Shown here: positions 23,414-31,633 of the stretch, one piece after another | Layout of the letters: each line of letters opens with the position of its first letter | How positions within the stretch are numbered: the first letter of the stretch is position 1 | Source: Bacteroidales bacterium UBA4070 | Lineage (GTDB): Bacteria > Bacteroidota > Bacteroidia > Bacteroidales > VadinHA17 | Direction: 5' to 3' | Assembly (NCBI GenBank): GCA_002383485.1 | Contig: DFYY01000019.1 | Coordinates: forward strand, 1 to 31,633 | DNA length: 31,633 bases | Program-made: the position numbers and the translations under genes | Notes under the pieces: generated by a model | Databases searched by the model: none | Told to the model about the DNA's origin: nothing | Seen by the model: only the letters and a program-made list of their open reading frames with translations

Positions 23414-25876
23414 ATGAAACCGAGTATGTTCAAATCAGCCCTGCCGCATCTTATTGCCGTGCTTTTATTCACAGTGATCTCATTCGCCTACTTCTTCCCG
23501 GTGCTTGAAGGAAGAAAGATCAATGCTCATGACACGAAGGTGTATGAAGGATCGTCAAAAGAGATTAGCGACTACCGTGATAAATACGGCAAGGAGCCGT
23601 TGTGGACGAACTCTATGTTCGGCGGAATGCCGGCTTATCTCATCTCGATAAAATATCCGGGGAACCTGTTCAAGCACCTCGACAACTTCCTGAAGCTGTA
23701 TAAAACACCGGTGGCAGCACTGTTTCTGTCGATGCTCGGATTCTACATAATGCTCCTCTTCTTCGGTGTAAATCCATGGCTGGCGATGGCGGGCGCCATT
23801 GCGTACGGCTTCTCCTCTTACCTGTTTGTCAGCCTCTCAGCGGGGCACAATACAAAAGCTTATGCCATGGCTTACATGGCCCCGGTACTCGGCTCGGTGG
23901 TCTACTCTTTCCGCAGGAATCTGCTGGCAGGCGCATCACTCTTTGCCCTTTTCCTTGCAATGCAGATAATGGCAAACCATTTCCAGATAACATATTATAC
24001 GGGGATGATTGTGCTTGTTTTCGGAATCTTCGAGCTGGTCAATGCTATAAAAAGCAAGACTGTCCCCGCGTTCCTGAAGAGCTTCGGAGTGCTGGTGGGA
24101 GCTGCATTGATAGCTTTCAGCGTCAATTTCGCTTCGCTCTACTCCACCTGGGAGTACAGCAAGGAGTCTACCCGGGGCAAGAGCGAGCTGACAAAAGCAG
24201 CAGGCACCAACAAGAAAGGACTTGATCCTGAATATATTACACAGTGGAGCTATGGAATCGGGGAGTCTTTCACCTTCCTTATTCCCAACCTTAAAGGAGG
24301 AGCCACGGCTCCTTTCGACAGCGATTCGGAAACGGTGAAAGCGCTTAGAAAAAACAATATGGGGCAGGCACAGAGCCAGCTCTACAGGTACTGGGGAAAT
24401 CAACCCAGCACCAGCGGTCCGGTATATTTCGGAGCAGTAGTACTCTTCCTGTTCGTGCTTGGCTTATTTATTATAAAGGGCAGGGAGAAATGGTGGATCC
24501 TCACTGCCGCCGTGCTCTCACTGTTGCTTTCGTGGGGCAAGAACCTGATGCCACTGACATCTCTGTTCATTGATTTCTTCCCGGGATATGATAAGTTCAG
24601 GGCTGTATCTATGACACTGGTGATGGCGGGTGTGCTGGTGCCACTGCTGGGAGTGCTGGCGCTGAAGGAGATCTCGGAAGGAACCGTAAACAGGGAGAAA
24701 GCAGCCAGATCAGTACTACTCGCCGCACTGATCACCGGAGGTCTGGCGTTCATCTTTCTGCTCATACCCGGACTGGCCGGATCATTCCTGAGACCTGATG
24801 AACATGCCCTGCCCGAGTCCGCAGCATGGATCAAGGAGGCTATGGCAGCAGACAGAAAGGCGATGCTTCGCGCCGATGCACTCAGATCAGTCATCTTCAT
24901 TGCCGGTGGAGCCACGCTCATATGGTTCTACCTAAAGAAAAGGATCAAGCCTGCATATGCGCTGCTGGGGCTGACCGCGCTCTTCCTTGTTGACCAGGTG
25001 CCGGTGGATGCCAGGTATCTTGGCAGCTCAAATTTTGAAACAAAAAGAGCAGCGTCCAACTCGTTTGCGCCCACTGCGGCTGATAAGGAGATCCTCAGTG
25101 ACGATGGTGAATTCAGGGTGCTTAACCTCACTGTATCAGTCTTCAACGATGCCTCCACCTCGTACCACCATCAGTCAATCGGAGGATACAGCGGAGCAAA
25201 GATGATGAGATACCAGGAACTGATTGAAACCAGCCTTACGGATGATATAAACTCTCTGATAACGAGTCTCAGGAGTGCTACGACTATGGAAGAGGCTGAG
25301 GGGGTACTTGCAAGTCTTGGGACGCTCAATATGTTAAATACCAGGTATATAATTCTTGATCCCGGCTCATCTCCCTTGTTAAACAGGTATGCAGCTGGAA
25401 ATGCCTGGCTGGTTGACAGGGTCTCCCTGGTTGAGAACGCTGATGCAGAACTGGAAGCCATCAAATCCATCAATCCCCTGCAGATAGCTGTGGTGGACAG
25501 GCGGTTTGCAGAACAGATTCCGGTGACTGAGATGCCGGCAACACCAGGCGATACAATATATCTCTCCTCCTATGAGCCCAACCTGCTTACATATAAGGCA
25601 GAACTGTCCTCAGAGAGAGTGGCCATCTTCTCGGAAATATACTACAAATACGGGTGGAAAGCCTCTATAGACGGCAATCCTGCAGAACATTTCAGGGCGA
25701 ACTATGTCCTGAGAGGCATGACACTCCCTGCCGGAAGCCATACTGTGACATTCAGCTTTGAACCTGAGTCATACAGAACAGGAAACAAGGTTTCGCTGGC
25801 AGGTTCGATATTGCTGCTTGTCCTGCTGGTACTGGCAGCTGTTCCTCTTTTGAAAATGAGGCGGGGTGATGCCTGA
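23414..25876 (+). CDS. YfhO-family large polytopic membrane protein
   Basis: The 820-residue protein has an N-terminal membrane helix (about 10-30), a conserved extracytoplasmic loop (EPLWTNSMFGGMPAYLIS, about 60-77), about ten further helices to residue 530, a soluble domain (about 540-780; ILSDDGEFRVLNL, HHQSIGGYSGAKMMRYQELI) and a last helix (791-812) before a basic end. This is the layout of YfhO-type proteins, a GT-C-like fold; in Firmicutes YfhO is implicated in glycosylating lipoteichoic acid. In Bacteroidota the substrate is unknown, but a lipid-linked sugar donor used outside the membrane is the usual guess. The N-terminal loop NAHDTKVYEGS has the acidic residue typical of GT-C active sites. 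The methyltransferase gene overlaps its 3' end by 8 nt. It has the best promoter in the window. Confidence 0.85.
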   Translation: MKPSMFKSALPHLIAVLLFTVISFAYFFPVLEGRKINAHDTKVYEGSSKEISDYRDKYGKEPLWTNSMFGGMPAYLISIKYPGNLFKHLDNFLKLYKTPVAALFLSMLGFYIMLLFFGVNPWLAMAGAIAYGFSSYLFVSLSAGHNTKAYAMAYMAPVLGSVVYSFRRNLLAGASLFALFLAMQIMANHFQITYYTGMIVLVFGIFELVNAIKSKTVPAFLKSFGVLVGAALIAFSVNFASLYSTWEYSKESTRGKSELTKAAGTNKKGLDPEYITQWSYGIGESFTFLIPNLKGGATAPFDSDSETVKALRKNNMGQAQSQLYRYWGNQPSTSGPVYFGAVVLFLFVLGLFIIKGREKWWILTAAVLSLLLSWGKNLMPLTSLFIDFFPGYDKFRAVSMTLVMAGVLVPLLGVLALKEISEGTVNREKAARSVLLAALITGGLAFIFLLIPGLAGSFLRPDEHALPESAAWIKEAMAADRKAMLRADALRSVIFIAGGATLIWFYLKKRIKPAYALLGLTALFLVDQVPVDARYLGSSNFETKRAASNSFAPTAADKEILSDDGEFRVLNLTVSVFNDASTSYHHQSIGGYSGAKMMRYQELIETSLTDDINSLITSLRSATTMEEAEGVLASLGTLNMLNTRYIILDPGSSPLLNRYAAGNAWLVDRVSLVENADAELEAIKSINPLQIAVVDRRFAEQIPVTEMPATPGDTIYLSSYEPNLLTYKAELSSERVAIFSEIYYKYGWKASIDGNPAEHFRANYVLRGMTLPAGSHTVTFSFEPESYRTGNKVSLAGSILLLVLLVLAAVPLLKMRRGDA

Positions 25877-26765
25877 AAACAATATCTGCCCGGCTTGCCA
25901 GGCCACAAATACCACTGACCTCTTTCAGGCGAAGGATCACCTTGTAAGCGGACGTGAGTTCCTTATAAGGCAATGCACCAACTGTGGCATGGGGTGGACA
26001 GTGGACCCGCCATCGGAAGAGGAGGCAGGAAAGTACTATGCATCAGATGAATACATTTCGCATACCGACAGTAAGCAAAGTCTTGCCGACAGACTTTATC
26101 ACCTCGCCCGTGAATTCATGCTGGGCCGCAAGGGAAAACTGGTGAATACTGCCGTGCGAAAGAGCGCCGGAGTCATAATTGACATTGGTAGCGGAACCGG
26201 CTATTTTGCGGCCTTCATGCAGAAGCGAGGCTGGCAGGTAACGGGAATAGAACTCAGCGAAAAGGCAAGAAAATACTCTGTTGAGCGGTTCGGGATAAGG
26301 GCGATCGGGCCGCAGCAGGTCATGGACCTGCCTTCAGCATATGCTGACTGCATTACATTCTGGCATGTACTCGAACACCTTTATAATCCTGAGGGGTGGA
26401 TGGGTGAAGTAAGGCGTATCCTGAAGGAAGACGGCAAATGCATCATCGCCCTGCCTAACTTCGCATCAGCTGATGCTAAGTGGTTCGGAAGAATGTGGGC
26501 AGCACTGGATGTGCCAAGACACCTGTGGCATTTCACACCGGCAGCCTTCAGACAGTTTGCGGCAAAACAGGGATTCGCCTGCGAAAGGACATCGGCTCTG
26601 CCTTTGGATCTGTTCTATATCTCATTGCTGAGCTACAGGAATAACGGCAAAGCATTGCCGCTGGCAAGGGGGTTGCTGACAGGCGCAGTCATCGCTCTGC
26701 GAAGTCTGTTTCGCAGTGATAGTGCCAGTTCACTTGTGTATGTCCTGTCAAAAAAGGATTCCTAG
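25869..26765 (+). CDS. Class I SAM-dependent methyltransferase with N-terminal zinc ribbon
   Basis: This 298-residue cytoplasmic protein has an N-terminal zinc ribbon: Cys7 and Cys10 (CPAC), Cys36 and Cys39 (CTNC). It is followed by a linker (PPSEEEAGKYYASDEYISH) and a Rossmann methyltransferase domain with motif I DIGSGTGYFAAFM at 105-117, the acidic end of strand 2 (VTGIELS), and WHVLEHLYNPEGWMGEVRRI. The combination is common in surface-polysaccharide and secondary-metabolite loci. The methylated substrate is unknown; the position after YfhO suggests a glycan or its lipid carrier. The start is the ATG at 25869, overlapping the YfhO-like gene by 8 nt; a GTG directly before it (25866) is possible. 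The stop overlaps the convergent PorP gene by 4 nt. Confidence 0.9.
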   Translation: MPENNICPACQATNTTDLFQAKDHLVSGREFLIRQCTNCGMGWTVDPPSEEEAGKYYASDEYISHTDSKQSLADRLYHLAREFMLGRKGKLVNTAVRKSAGVIIDIGSGTGYFAAFMQKRGWQVTGIELSEKARKYSVERFGIRAIGPQQVMDLPSAYADCITFWHVLEHLYNPEGWMGEVRRILKEDGKCIIALPNFASADAKWFGRMWAALDVPRHLWHFTPAAFRQFAAKQGFACERTSALPLDLFYISLLSYRNNGKALPLARGLLTGAVIALRSLFRSDSASSLVYVLSKKDS

Positions 26766-27766
26766 TATCTGTCAAGCCAGCGGTACTTCCTCGGGGTATC
26801 CCCGAAGCGGGTTGCTACAATGAATTCGTGAGAACCAAAGGTCGATCTCTGGATCGAATTAAGTGAAAAATCAACCGAGTAACCAAAGAAGAGCCTGTCT
26901 CTCCTCACTCCCACATTGGCTATGATTGCGCTTCCGGTACGGAAGGTAGTGCCTATCCAGAGCTTGTTGTCATAAGAGTAACTGATACCTATGTCAGCCT
27001 GTGGCCTGAGCTGTTCAGACATTTTCAGCAGCACCAACGGCTGTATCAGGGTTTTATTGTCGGGCTCAATGTCATAGTTCCCGAAGAGGTAATAAGTTCT
27101 CTGTATCTTGAGATCCCTGTAAGCCTGGCTTCCTGCCCTGATAAATCCCTCCATCAGTTCCTGGGCGGAGAAACCGACGGCAAATTTCCGGTTGAGAAGA
27201 TAGGCCCCGAAGTTGAAGTCAGGAACGAAGATTCCTTTGCGGAAGTCAGTATTCAGCCATGGCTCGTCAGGGTCTTCAAATTGTATCTGCCGCTGGTCAA
27301 TCTTATAGTGATAGCCTGTAAATGCCAGGCCCAGGGAGAGCTGTGTCCCGCCCTGAAGCCAGATGTGATATGCATAGGAGGTGGAAAAACCGGTCTTTCT
27401 TACCAGCCCGTTGATATCTGAGAAGACCGTACCACCGAATCCGACGCGGCCCTCTGTGCGTGGCTTGAATGTTTTCTGGCTGAAAATATTCTGACGGATG
27501 TTGTATTTCTGTTTCAGAAGCCTTCCGTTAAAGCTTATGGAGTATGTCTGCGGGGCGCCCTGATAGCCTGTCCACTGCTGCCTTGTGGTTAGATTGAGGC
27601 TCGTGTAACCGTCGGCTCCGGCAACGGCCGGATTGATCAGGTATTTGTTAAACAGATACTGACTGTAAATGGGCAGCTGCTGGGCGGTGAGCCCTGCCGA
27701 TATTAAAAATGCCGCCGTAAGTAACAATCCTCTTTTCACCTTACATGCTCCTTTGTTTTTATACAT
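26762..27766 (-). CDS. PorP/SprF-family type IX secretion outer membrane protein
   Basis: The 334-residue protein has a signal peptide (ending AGLTAQQ at about residue 30), then the PorP/SprF signature LPIYSQYLFNKYLINPAVAG (31-50) and TTRQQWTGYQGAPQTYSIS (about 60-78). The rest is a beta-barrel-like alternation with aromatic residues (GRVGFGGTVFSDINGLVRKT, RTYYLFGNYDIEP, FFGYSVDFSLNSI). PorP/SprF proteins sit in the outer membrane and are needed for secretion or surface retention of a specific T9SS type B client, typically encoded next door. Here that client is the large SprB-like gene, which ends 3 nt upstream on the same strand; the pair is therefore one operon. Whether this one is the core PorP or a client-specific paralogue cannot be told, but the pairing favours the latter. 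Confidence 0.9.
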   Translation of the reverse strand: MYKNKGACKVKRGLLLTAAFLISAGLTAQQLPIYSQYLFNKYLINPAVAGADGYTSLNLTTRQQWTGYQGAPQTYSISFNGRLLKQKYNIRQNIFSQKTFKPRTEGRVGFGGTVFSDINGLVRKTGFSTSYAYHIWLQGGTQLSLGLAFTGYHYKIDQRQIQFEDPDEPWLNTDFRKGIFVPDFNFGAYLLNRKFAVGFSAQELMEGFIRAGSQAYRDLKIQRTYYLFGNYDIEPDNKTLIQPLVLLKMSEQLRPQADIGISYSYDNKLWIGTTFRTGSAIIANVGVRRDRLFFGYSVDFSLNSIQRSTFGSHEFIVATRFGDTPRKYRWLDRY

Positions 27767-27769
27767 AAC

Positions 27770-30700
27770 CTATCTTATAACGGTCACGTGACCGACAATC
27801 GGTTTTTCTCCGTTATGCAGATCGATGGCGTAATGGTATGAATCCATCGGCAGTGCTTTTCCGTTGGAGGCACGGCCGTCCCACGGTTCAGGATAACCCT
27901 TTCCTGATTTCCATACTACTTCGCCCCACCTGTTCATTATTATCACTTCAGCTTCGCCGTAGAATGCTATTCTTGTGATGTTCCAGAATTCGTTGATTCC
28001 GTCGCCGTCAGGTGAGAAGGCGTTGGGAATTCCCACGCAGATATCGTTCAAGGCTTTGAGTGTCAGAGAGTCTGACAGGTGACAGCCATTGAAATCCTGT
28101 GCCTCCACGATATAGAGGCCACTGACCAGGCCGGTTGCTTCCTGTGTTGTCTGTCCGTTGCTCCATGAGAAGGTGTACGCACCTTCTCCACCTGTAACGC
28201 CGGCGAAAATGCTTCCGTCAGCGCTTTCAGGACAGTATGGCGAGATCATGCTGAAATTGATCCGGAGAGAGTCAGGCTGTGTGAGAGTGAATGAAGTATC
28301 AGCAATACAACCGTTTGCATCTGTAAGTATCACCTCATGCAATCCTGCAGGCAGGTTCTCCCGGCTGGCTCCGGCCTGGCCGTCAGACCAAAGATAACTG
28401 GTGGACCCGGCGGCATTGACGGCAGTAATAGCGGCACGTCCTGTTGAAGCGCCGGCGCAATTGATGCTGTAGTTGCCTCCGTTGCTTAATCCCAGTGTCA
28501 GTGTCATACTCAGCTGCCCCGGGGAAGCAAGGACGATATCCTGCGTGATTGAGCAAAAATTCCTGTCAGTGACGGTCACCGTGTAAGTGCCTTCACTGAG
28601 GCCATGGATTGAATCCGTAGCTGTTGCGCTGAATGCTGACGGGCCGCTCCAGGTAAATTCATATGGAGCAGTGCCTGTCTGAGGTATCACTCTTATCCAT
28701 CCGTCGGTTTTGCCAAGACAGCTGACACTGAAGCCATTGTAGTCAGAGAGTCTGCTCTCCAGGGTGATGGGTGCGGGGAGTGTAAGCAGCGTATCTGCCT
28801 CTATGACACAACCGTAACTATCAGTAACCAAGACAGAGTACCGGCCTTCTGCAAGGGTGCCGATATCCTCCAGTCCGGATGTAAATCCTGAAGGACCGGT
28901 CCAGGAATATGTGTATGGCGACTTCCCTCCGGTTACAGTCAGATCAATGGATCCGTCATTGTATGAGGGTGCCGTAATACATGTAATTTCAGATATATTC
29001 AATACCAGGCTGAGCGGCTCAGGCTGGGTTATCGTAACGGATCTGCTGTTGGTACAGCCGTTGATGTCGCTTACCTGAAGCAGATAGTGACCGGCCTTGA
29101 CGGTGAGGTCATCAGAATTGCTTGTCCAGGCCGGATCCTCTGTCATGGTCCATGAATAAGTGTAGGTTCCCGGGCCGGTTCCACCGTTCACGGTGATGTC
29201 GATTGTCCCGTCACCGCCATGACATCCGATATTGAAAGCGCCGTCAGGAGTGTGTGAGGTTAATAAGGTGATGCTGATTGAGTCAGGTTCATTAAGCGTA
29301 TAAGAGTATTCGCGGTGACACATGCTGGCATCTGTCACAGTCAGGTTATATGTCCCGGCAGCCAGGTCTGACAGTGAAGCAGTATTTGCCGTGAAGCCGT
29401 CCGGTCCGGTCCAGGAGTAACTGTAAGCGCCCGTTCCTCCGTCGAACTGAAGATTTATGAAACCGTCGGCGCCGCCGTAGCATGAAACCTGGTGAATGCC
29501 GTCTGCACTCAGGGAGATATCCTCATCCAGGAGATCAATGCCGTCAGGCTCCGTCATAACAACCGGGAACTGGAACGCGCAACCCAGCCTGTCCCTGACT
29601 GTGAGTGTATATGTTCCTGCCGGAATATTTACAAGCAGGCTGTCAGTGTTACTGCCGGTTATAACGCCTCCATCTGAGGCTGTCCACTCATAGGTGTAGG
29701 GAGCCCTAGTGGTAACGAAGACTGTATCAGTGCCTGCCAAGTACCAGCTTGCGATGCTGGAGACCGTTACTGAACCGTCATTATAACCTTCACATGAGAT
29801 GTTATTTCCGGCATAATCGGACTTTTCGAATTTCACCGTGGTCACGGGAGAGTCATAGAGTGTCAGTAACAGCTCCTCCTTGCACCCGTTTCCATCTTCA
29901 ACTGAGAGAAGATAGTCTCCGGGTATCAGGTTGTCAAGGTAAAGGAAATGACCCAGCAACATTGGTCCATGGTATACTGTGTCAGAATAGTTCCAGATCA
30001 GATTATAATTATAAGGCGGAGCCTGTCCTTCGGTGAGGGCGATTGCCATTCTTGCATCACCTGCGCCGGGACATGAGATATACTGGTCGAAGTAGAACGA
30101 CACCTCAGTATTGGGTTCAATCAGGTTAAGCCAGGCAGAACTTGCACAACCGAGGCTGTCGGTTACTGTCGCTATATAATAACCCTGGCTTCGCTCATCT
30201 GCGATGAACATATTGTAGCCTGCATCCTCCCAATAGTCGGGACCTGTCCATGCCACCCACATTGAATCAATTCCGCGTGCATGAATTATCTCAAGGGCTC
30301 CGTCCTGACCGCCGTCACATGTAATTGAATCCAGGATTTCGAGCGACTGCAGGGGGTGGGCGTGTACTTTCACCTCTGAAATTACCGGAGGACCGCATAG
30401 GCAGCCAGGACCGGTTACCTTCGGGGTGATATGGAAGTAAACTGACTGCATCGTATCACTCTCGTTGGTGTACGGGAACTGAAGGTGAGTGCCAAGTGGA
30501 ACGCTGTTGACAGGGGCTCTGTTGCCGTCAACCACAGTTGTCGGAGCAGAAGCTGTAATTGTATAGTTAAACTCGCGTATGCCCGAACTCATAACTGTTG
30601 GTGAGAGAAGCTGAATGTCTGTAGTGCCTCCGTAGCAGATATGTGTTGTGCTGTTGAGCGGTGTGGCTCTCGGAGTCGGGTTCACCCATACTCTGACAGT

Positions 30701-31633
30701 ATCATTTATTCCGAAGCACTTCTGATTTCCGTTAACATCAAGAGTTGCAGGTGTTACGATATAAGTCACGATCCGTGCCGTGTCACCGCTGTTGGAGAGA
30801 GCCTCCGTAATCAGATCGGACAGTGTTAGTCCGGTTCTGTCAGTGTAGCCGGTTATCTCCGAATAGTCATTCAGGGCGTTTACGTTGAATTCAATACCGT
30901 TGAATGAGGAGGTTGGGCTGGTTATCTGGATATTAACGCTTTCTCCGTTGCAGAGTTCCTGATCTGCCAGTGTCAGAGCGACTCTTGCAGTAGGCTCAAC
31001 ATGCACGTTTATCTTTACCTCTACGCCGTCATGGCAGGTTGGGTCTCCCTGTTTGCCCTGTATAAAGGGTCTGAAGCTATAGGTAACGGTCTGATAGCTG
31101 TCCGAGGTGTTTGTGAGCAGATCTGACATATTGGCGATCTGGCGTTGTCCGTCTGACAGGGTACCAGTTACTGGCGCCGGGTAAGTCACGTCAAAGTCGT
31201 ACATCACCTCTCCCCTGGAGCTCACCAGGGAATCAATTGCAAACTCTACAGTTGATCCGTTGCAGAAGAGTGTATCCGGAACGGTTACAGAAATACGGGG
31301 TACAGGCTGTACCCAGATTATCTGATCATGACTTGTGGTATTTCCGCATTCATCGGTGAGAGTCCATGTTCTGGTAATAAAACCAACGGTATCAACGGTG
31401 CCCATATTTGCATCCGAGTCGGTATATATCGCGTTAAGCGAGGTATCACAGTTATCTAACTCGTCTGTTGCATCCCCGGAATTTATGACATTAATGTCGT
31501 ATGCTCCGGCTACATCACGGCATATGGTTACATCTGCAGGTGCCTTGAATGTCGGTGCTGTGGTGTCATCTATGTTGATCGTATGTGTAACCTCACTGTA
31601 GTTACCACACTCATCCGTAACACGGTAGGTCCT
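27770..31633 (-). CDS. Giant SprB-like T9SS type B surface protein (5' end beyond the window)
   Basis: The minus-strand frame is open from TAA at 27770-27772 to the right edge, so at least 1,287 residues are visible and the start is missing. In N-to-C order: a HYR-like segment with TDECGN and DDTTAPTF motifs (31633 to about 31310); three PKD-like domains each with a C-N/GG start (about 31309-30344); nine SprB-type repeats (30343-28043); and a C-terminal gliding-motility-associated sorting domain (28042-27770) with VGIPNAFSPDGDGINEFW, IMNRWGEVVWKS, WDGRASNGK and a final GHVTVIR. This is a large adhesin-like protein exported by T9SS and displayed on the cell surface; relatives include the gliding adhesin SprB. 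Gliding itself is not implied. The PorP/SprF partner follows after 3 nt. An internal ATG at 31405 is not the start: HYR-like coding continues upstream of it. Confidence 0.92.
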   Translation of the reverse strand, partial: RTYRVTDECGNYSEVTHTINIDDTTAPTFKAPADVTICRDVAGAYDINVINSGDATDELDNCDTSLNAIYTDSDANMGTVDTVGFITRTWTLTDECGNTTSHDQIIWVQPVPRISVTVPDTLFCNGSTVEFAIDSLVSSRGEVMYDFDVTYPAPVTGTLSDGQRQIANMSDLLTNTSDSYQTVTYSFRPFIQGKQGDPTCHDGVEVKINVHVEPTARVALTLADQELCNGESVNIQITSPTSSFNGIEFNVNALNDYSEITGYTDRTGLTLSDLITEALSNSGDTARIVTYIVTPATLDVNGNQKCFGINDTVRVWVNPTPRATPLNSTTHICYGGTTDIQLLSPTVMSSGIREFNYTITASAPTTVVDGNRAPVNSVPLGTHLQFPYTNESDTMQSVYFHITPKVTGPGCLCGPPVISEVKVHAHPLQSLEILDSITCDGGQDGALEIIHARGIDSMWVAWTGPDYWEDAGYNMFIADERSQGYYIATVTDSLGCASSAWLNLIEPNTEVSFYFDQYISCPGAGDARMAIALTEGQAPPYNYNLIWNYSDTVYHGPMLLGHFLYLDNLIPGDYLLSVEDGNGCKEELLLTLYDSPVTTVKFEKSDYAGNNISCEGYNDGSVTVSSIASWYLAGTDTVFVTTRAPYTYEWTASDGGVITGSNTDSLLVNIPAGTYTLTVRDRLGCAFQFPVVMTEPDGIDLLDEDISLSADGIHQVSCYGGADGFINLQFDGGTGAYSYSWTGPDGFTANTASLSDLAAGTYNLTVTDASMCHREYSYTLNEPDSISITLLTSHTPDGAFNIGCHGGDGTIDITVNGGTGPGTYTYSWTMTEDPAWTSNSDDLTVKAGHYLLQVSDINGCTNSRSVTITQPEPLSLVLNISEITCITAPSYNDGSIDLTVTGGKSPYTYSWTGPSGFTSGLEDIGTLAEGRYSVLVTDSYGCVIEADTLLTLPAPITLESRLSDYNGFSVSCLGKTDGWIRVIPQTGTAPYEFTWSGPSAFSATATDSIHGLSEGTYTVTVTDRNFCSITQDIVLASPGQLSMTLTLGLSNGGNYSINCAGASTGRAAITAVNAAGSTSYLWSDGQAGASRENLPAGLHEVILTDANGCIADTSFTLTQPDSLRINFSMISPYCPESADGSIFAGVTGGEGAYTFSWSNGQTTQEATGLVSGLYIVEAQDFNGCHLSDSLTLKALNDICVGIPNAFSPDGDGINEFWNITRIAFYGEAEVIIMNRWGEVVWKSGKGYPEPWDGRASNGKALPMDSYHYAIDLHNGEKPIVGHVTVIR
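28043..30343 (-). repeat. Nine tandem SprB-type protein repeats in the giant surface protein
   Basis: Nine units of roughly 75-100 residues are encoded in tandem. Each begins with a cysteine near an (N)DG or GG motif (for example SCYGGADGFINL and GCHGGDGTIDI) and contains a Y-W core (YSYSWTGPDGF, YTYSWTGPSGF, YTFSWSNGQT). Each then runs through an AGTY/EGTY turn to a second cysteine near the end (D-x-x-GC). Units differ strongly at both protein and DNA level, so they are old duplications and not recent expansions. Every unit keeps the two cysteines. Confidence 0.85.

Noticed and set aside
1..31633. CRISPR arrays, tRNA or rRNA genes, insertion sequences.
   Set aside because: No regular short direct repeats with spacers, no cloverleaf-like sequence in the gaps, and no transposase-like protein were seen. 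Gaps between genes are mostly under 150 nt.

Overview
The window looks like a chromosomal segment of an anaerobic or facultative member of the Bacteroidota, probably Bacteroidales-like. The evidence is two kinds of type IX secretion (T9SS) C-terminal sorting domain (type A near the left edge, type B at the right edge), a PorP/SprF-family outer membrane protein, a three-gene sdhC-sdhA-sdhB locus of the Bacteroidetes di-haem type, a single-chain glycyl-tRNA synthetase, and several upstream matches to the Bacteroidetes promoter -7 element TAnnTTTG. No tRNA, rRNA, CRISPR array or insertion sequence was seen.

Left edge (1-2280, minus strand, visibly AT-richer than the rest): a three-gene accessory cassette. 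In transcription order it encodes a tail-fibre-like protein with a peptidase S74 chaperone domain, a small T9SS-sorted protein carrying one YD/RHS-like motif, and the N-terminus of a secreted SpvB/RHS-type protein that runs off the window. At 2282-2688 lies the 3' remnant of a DUF5009/COG4299 membrane acyltransferase gene. It has lost its 5' end and carries a frameshift, so the cassette probably landed in or replaced part of that gene.

2757-5612 (minus strand): a compact unit of an MBL-fold hydrolase, a periplasmic SGNH-like hydrolase (4-nt overlap) and a glycosyltransferase/HAD-phosphatase fusion (7-nt gap). The glycosyltransferase half resembles glucosyl-3-phosphoglycerate synthase, so one polypeptide might make a phosphorylated glycoside and dephosphorylate it.

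5698-18769: core metabolism and housekeeping. This covers a PhzF-family enzyme, dCMP deaminase overlapping an S41 C-terminal processing protease, an alpha/beta hydrolase, succinate dehydrogenase/fumarate reductase (sdhCAB), a long hairpin, an M24 aminopeptidase P, an uncharacterised protein overlapping a tRNA-dihydrouridine synthase, a CPBP membrane protease and L-aspartate oxidase.

18894-26765: glyS followed after one nucleotide by a GT4 glycosyltransferase, then a Wzx-like flippase, a YfhO-like giant membrane protein and a zinc-ribbon methyltransferase. Together the last four look like cell-surface glycan functions. 26762-31633 (minus strand): a very large secreted SprB-like protein (HYR-like region, three PKD-like domains, nine SprB-type repeats, type B sorting domain) followed after three bases by its PorP/SprF partner. 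T9SS surface proteins therefore occur at both ends of the window.
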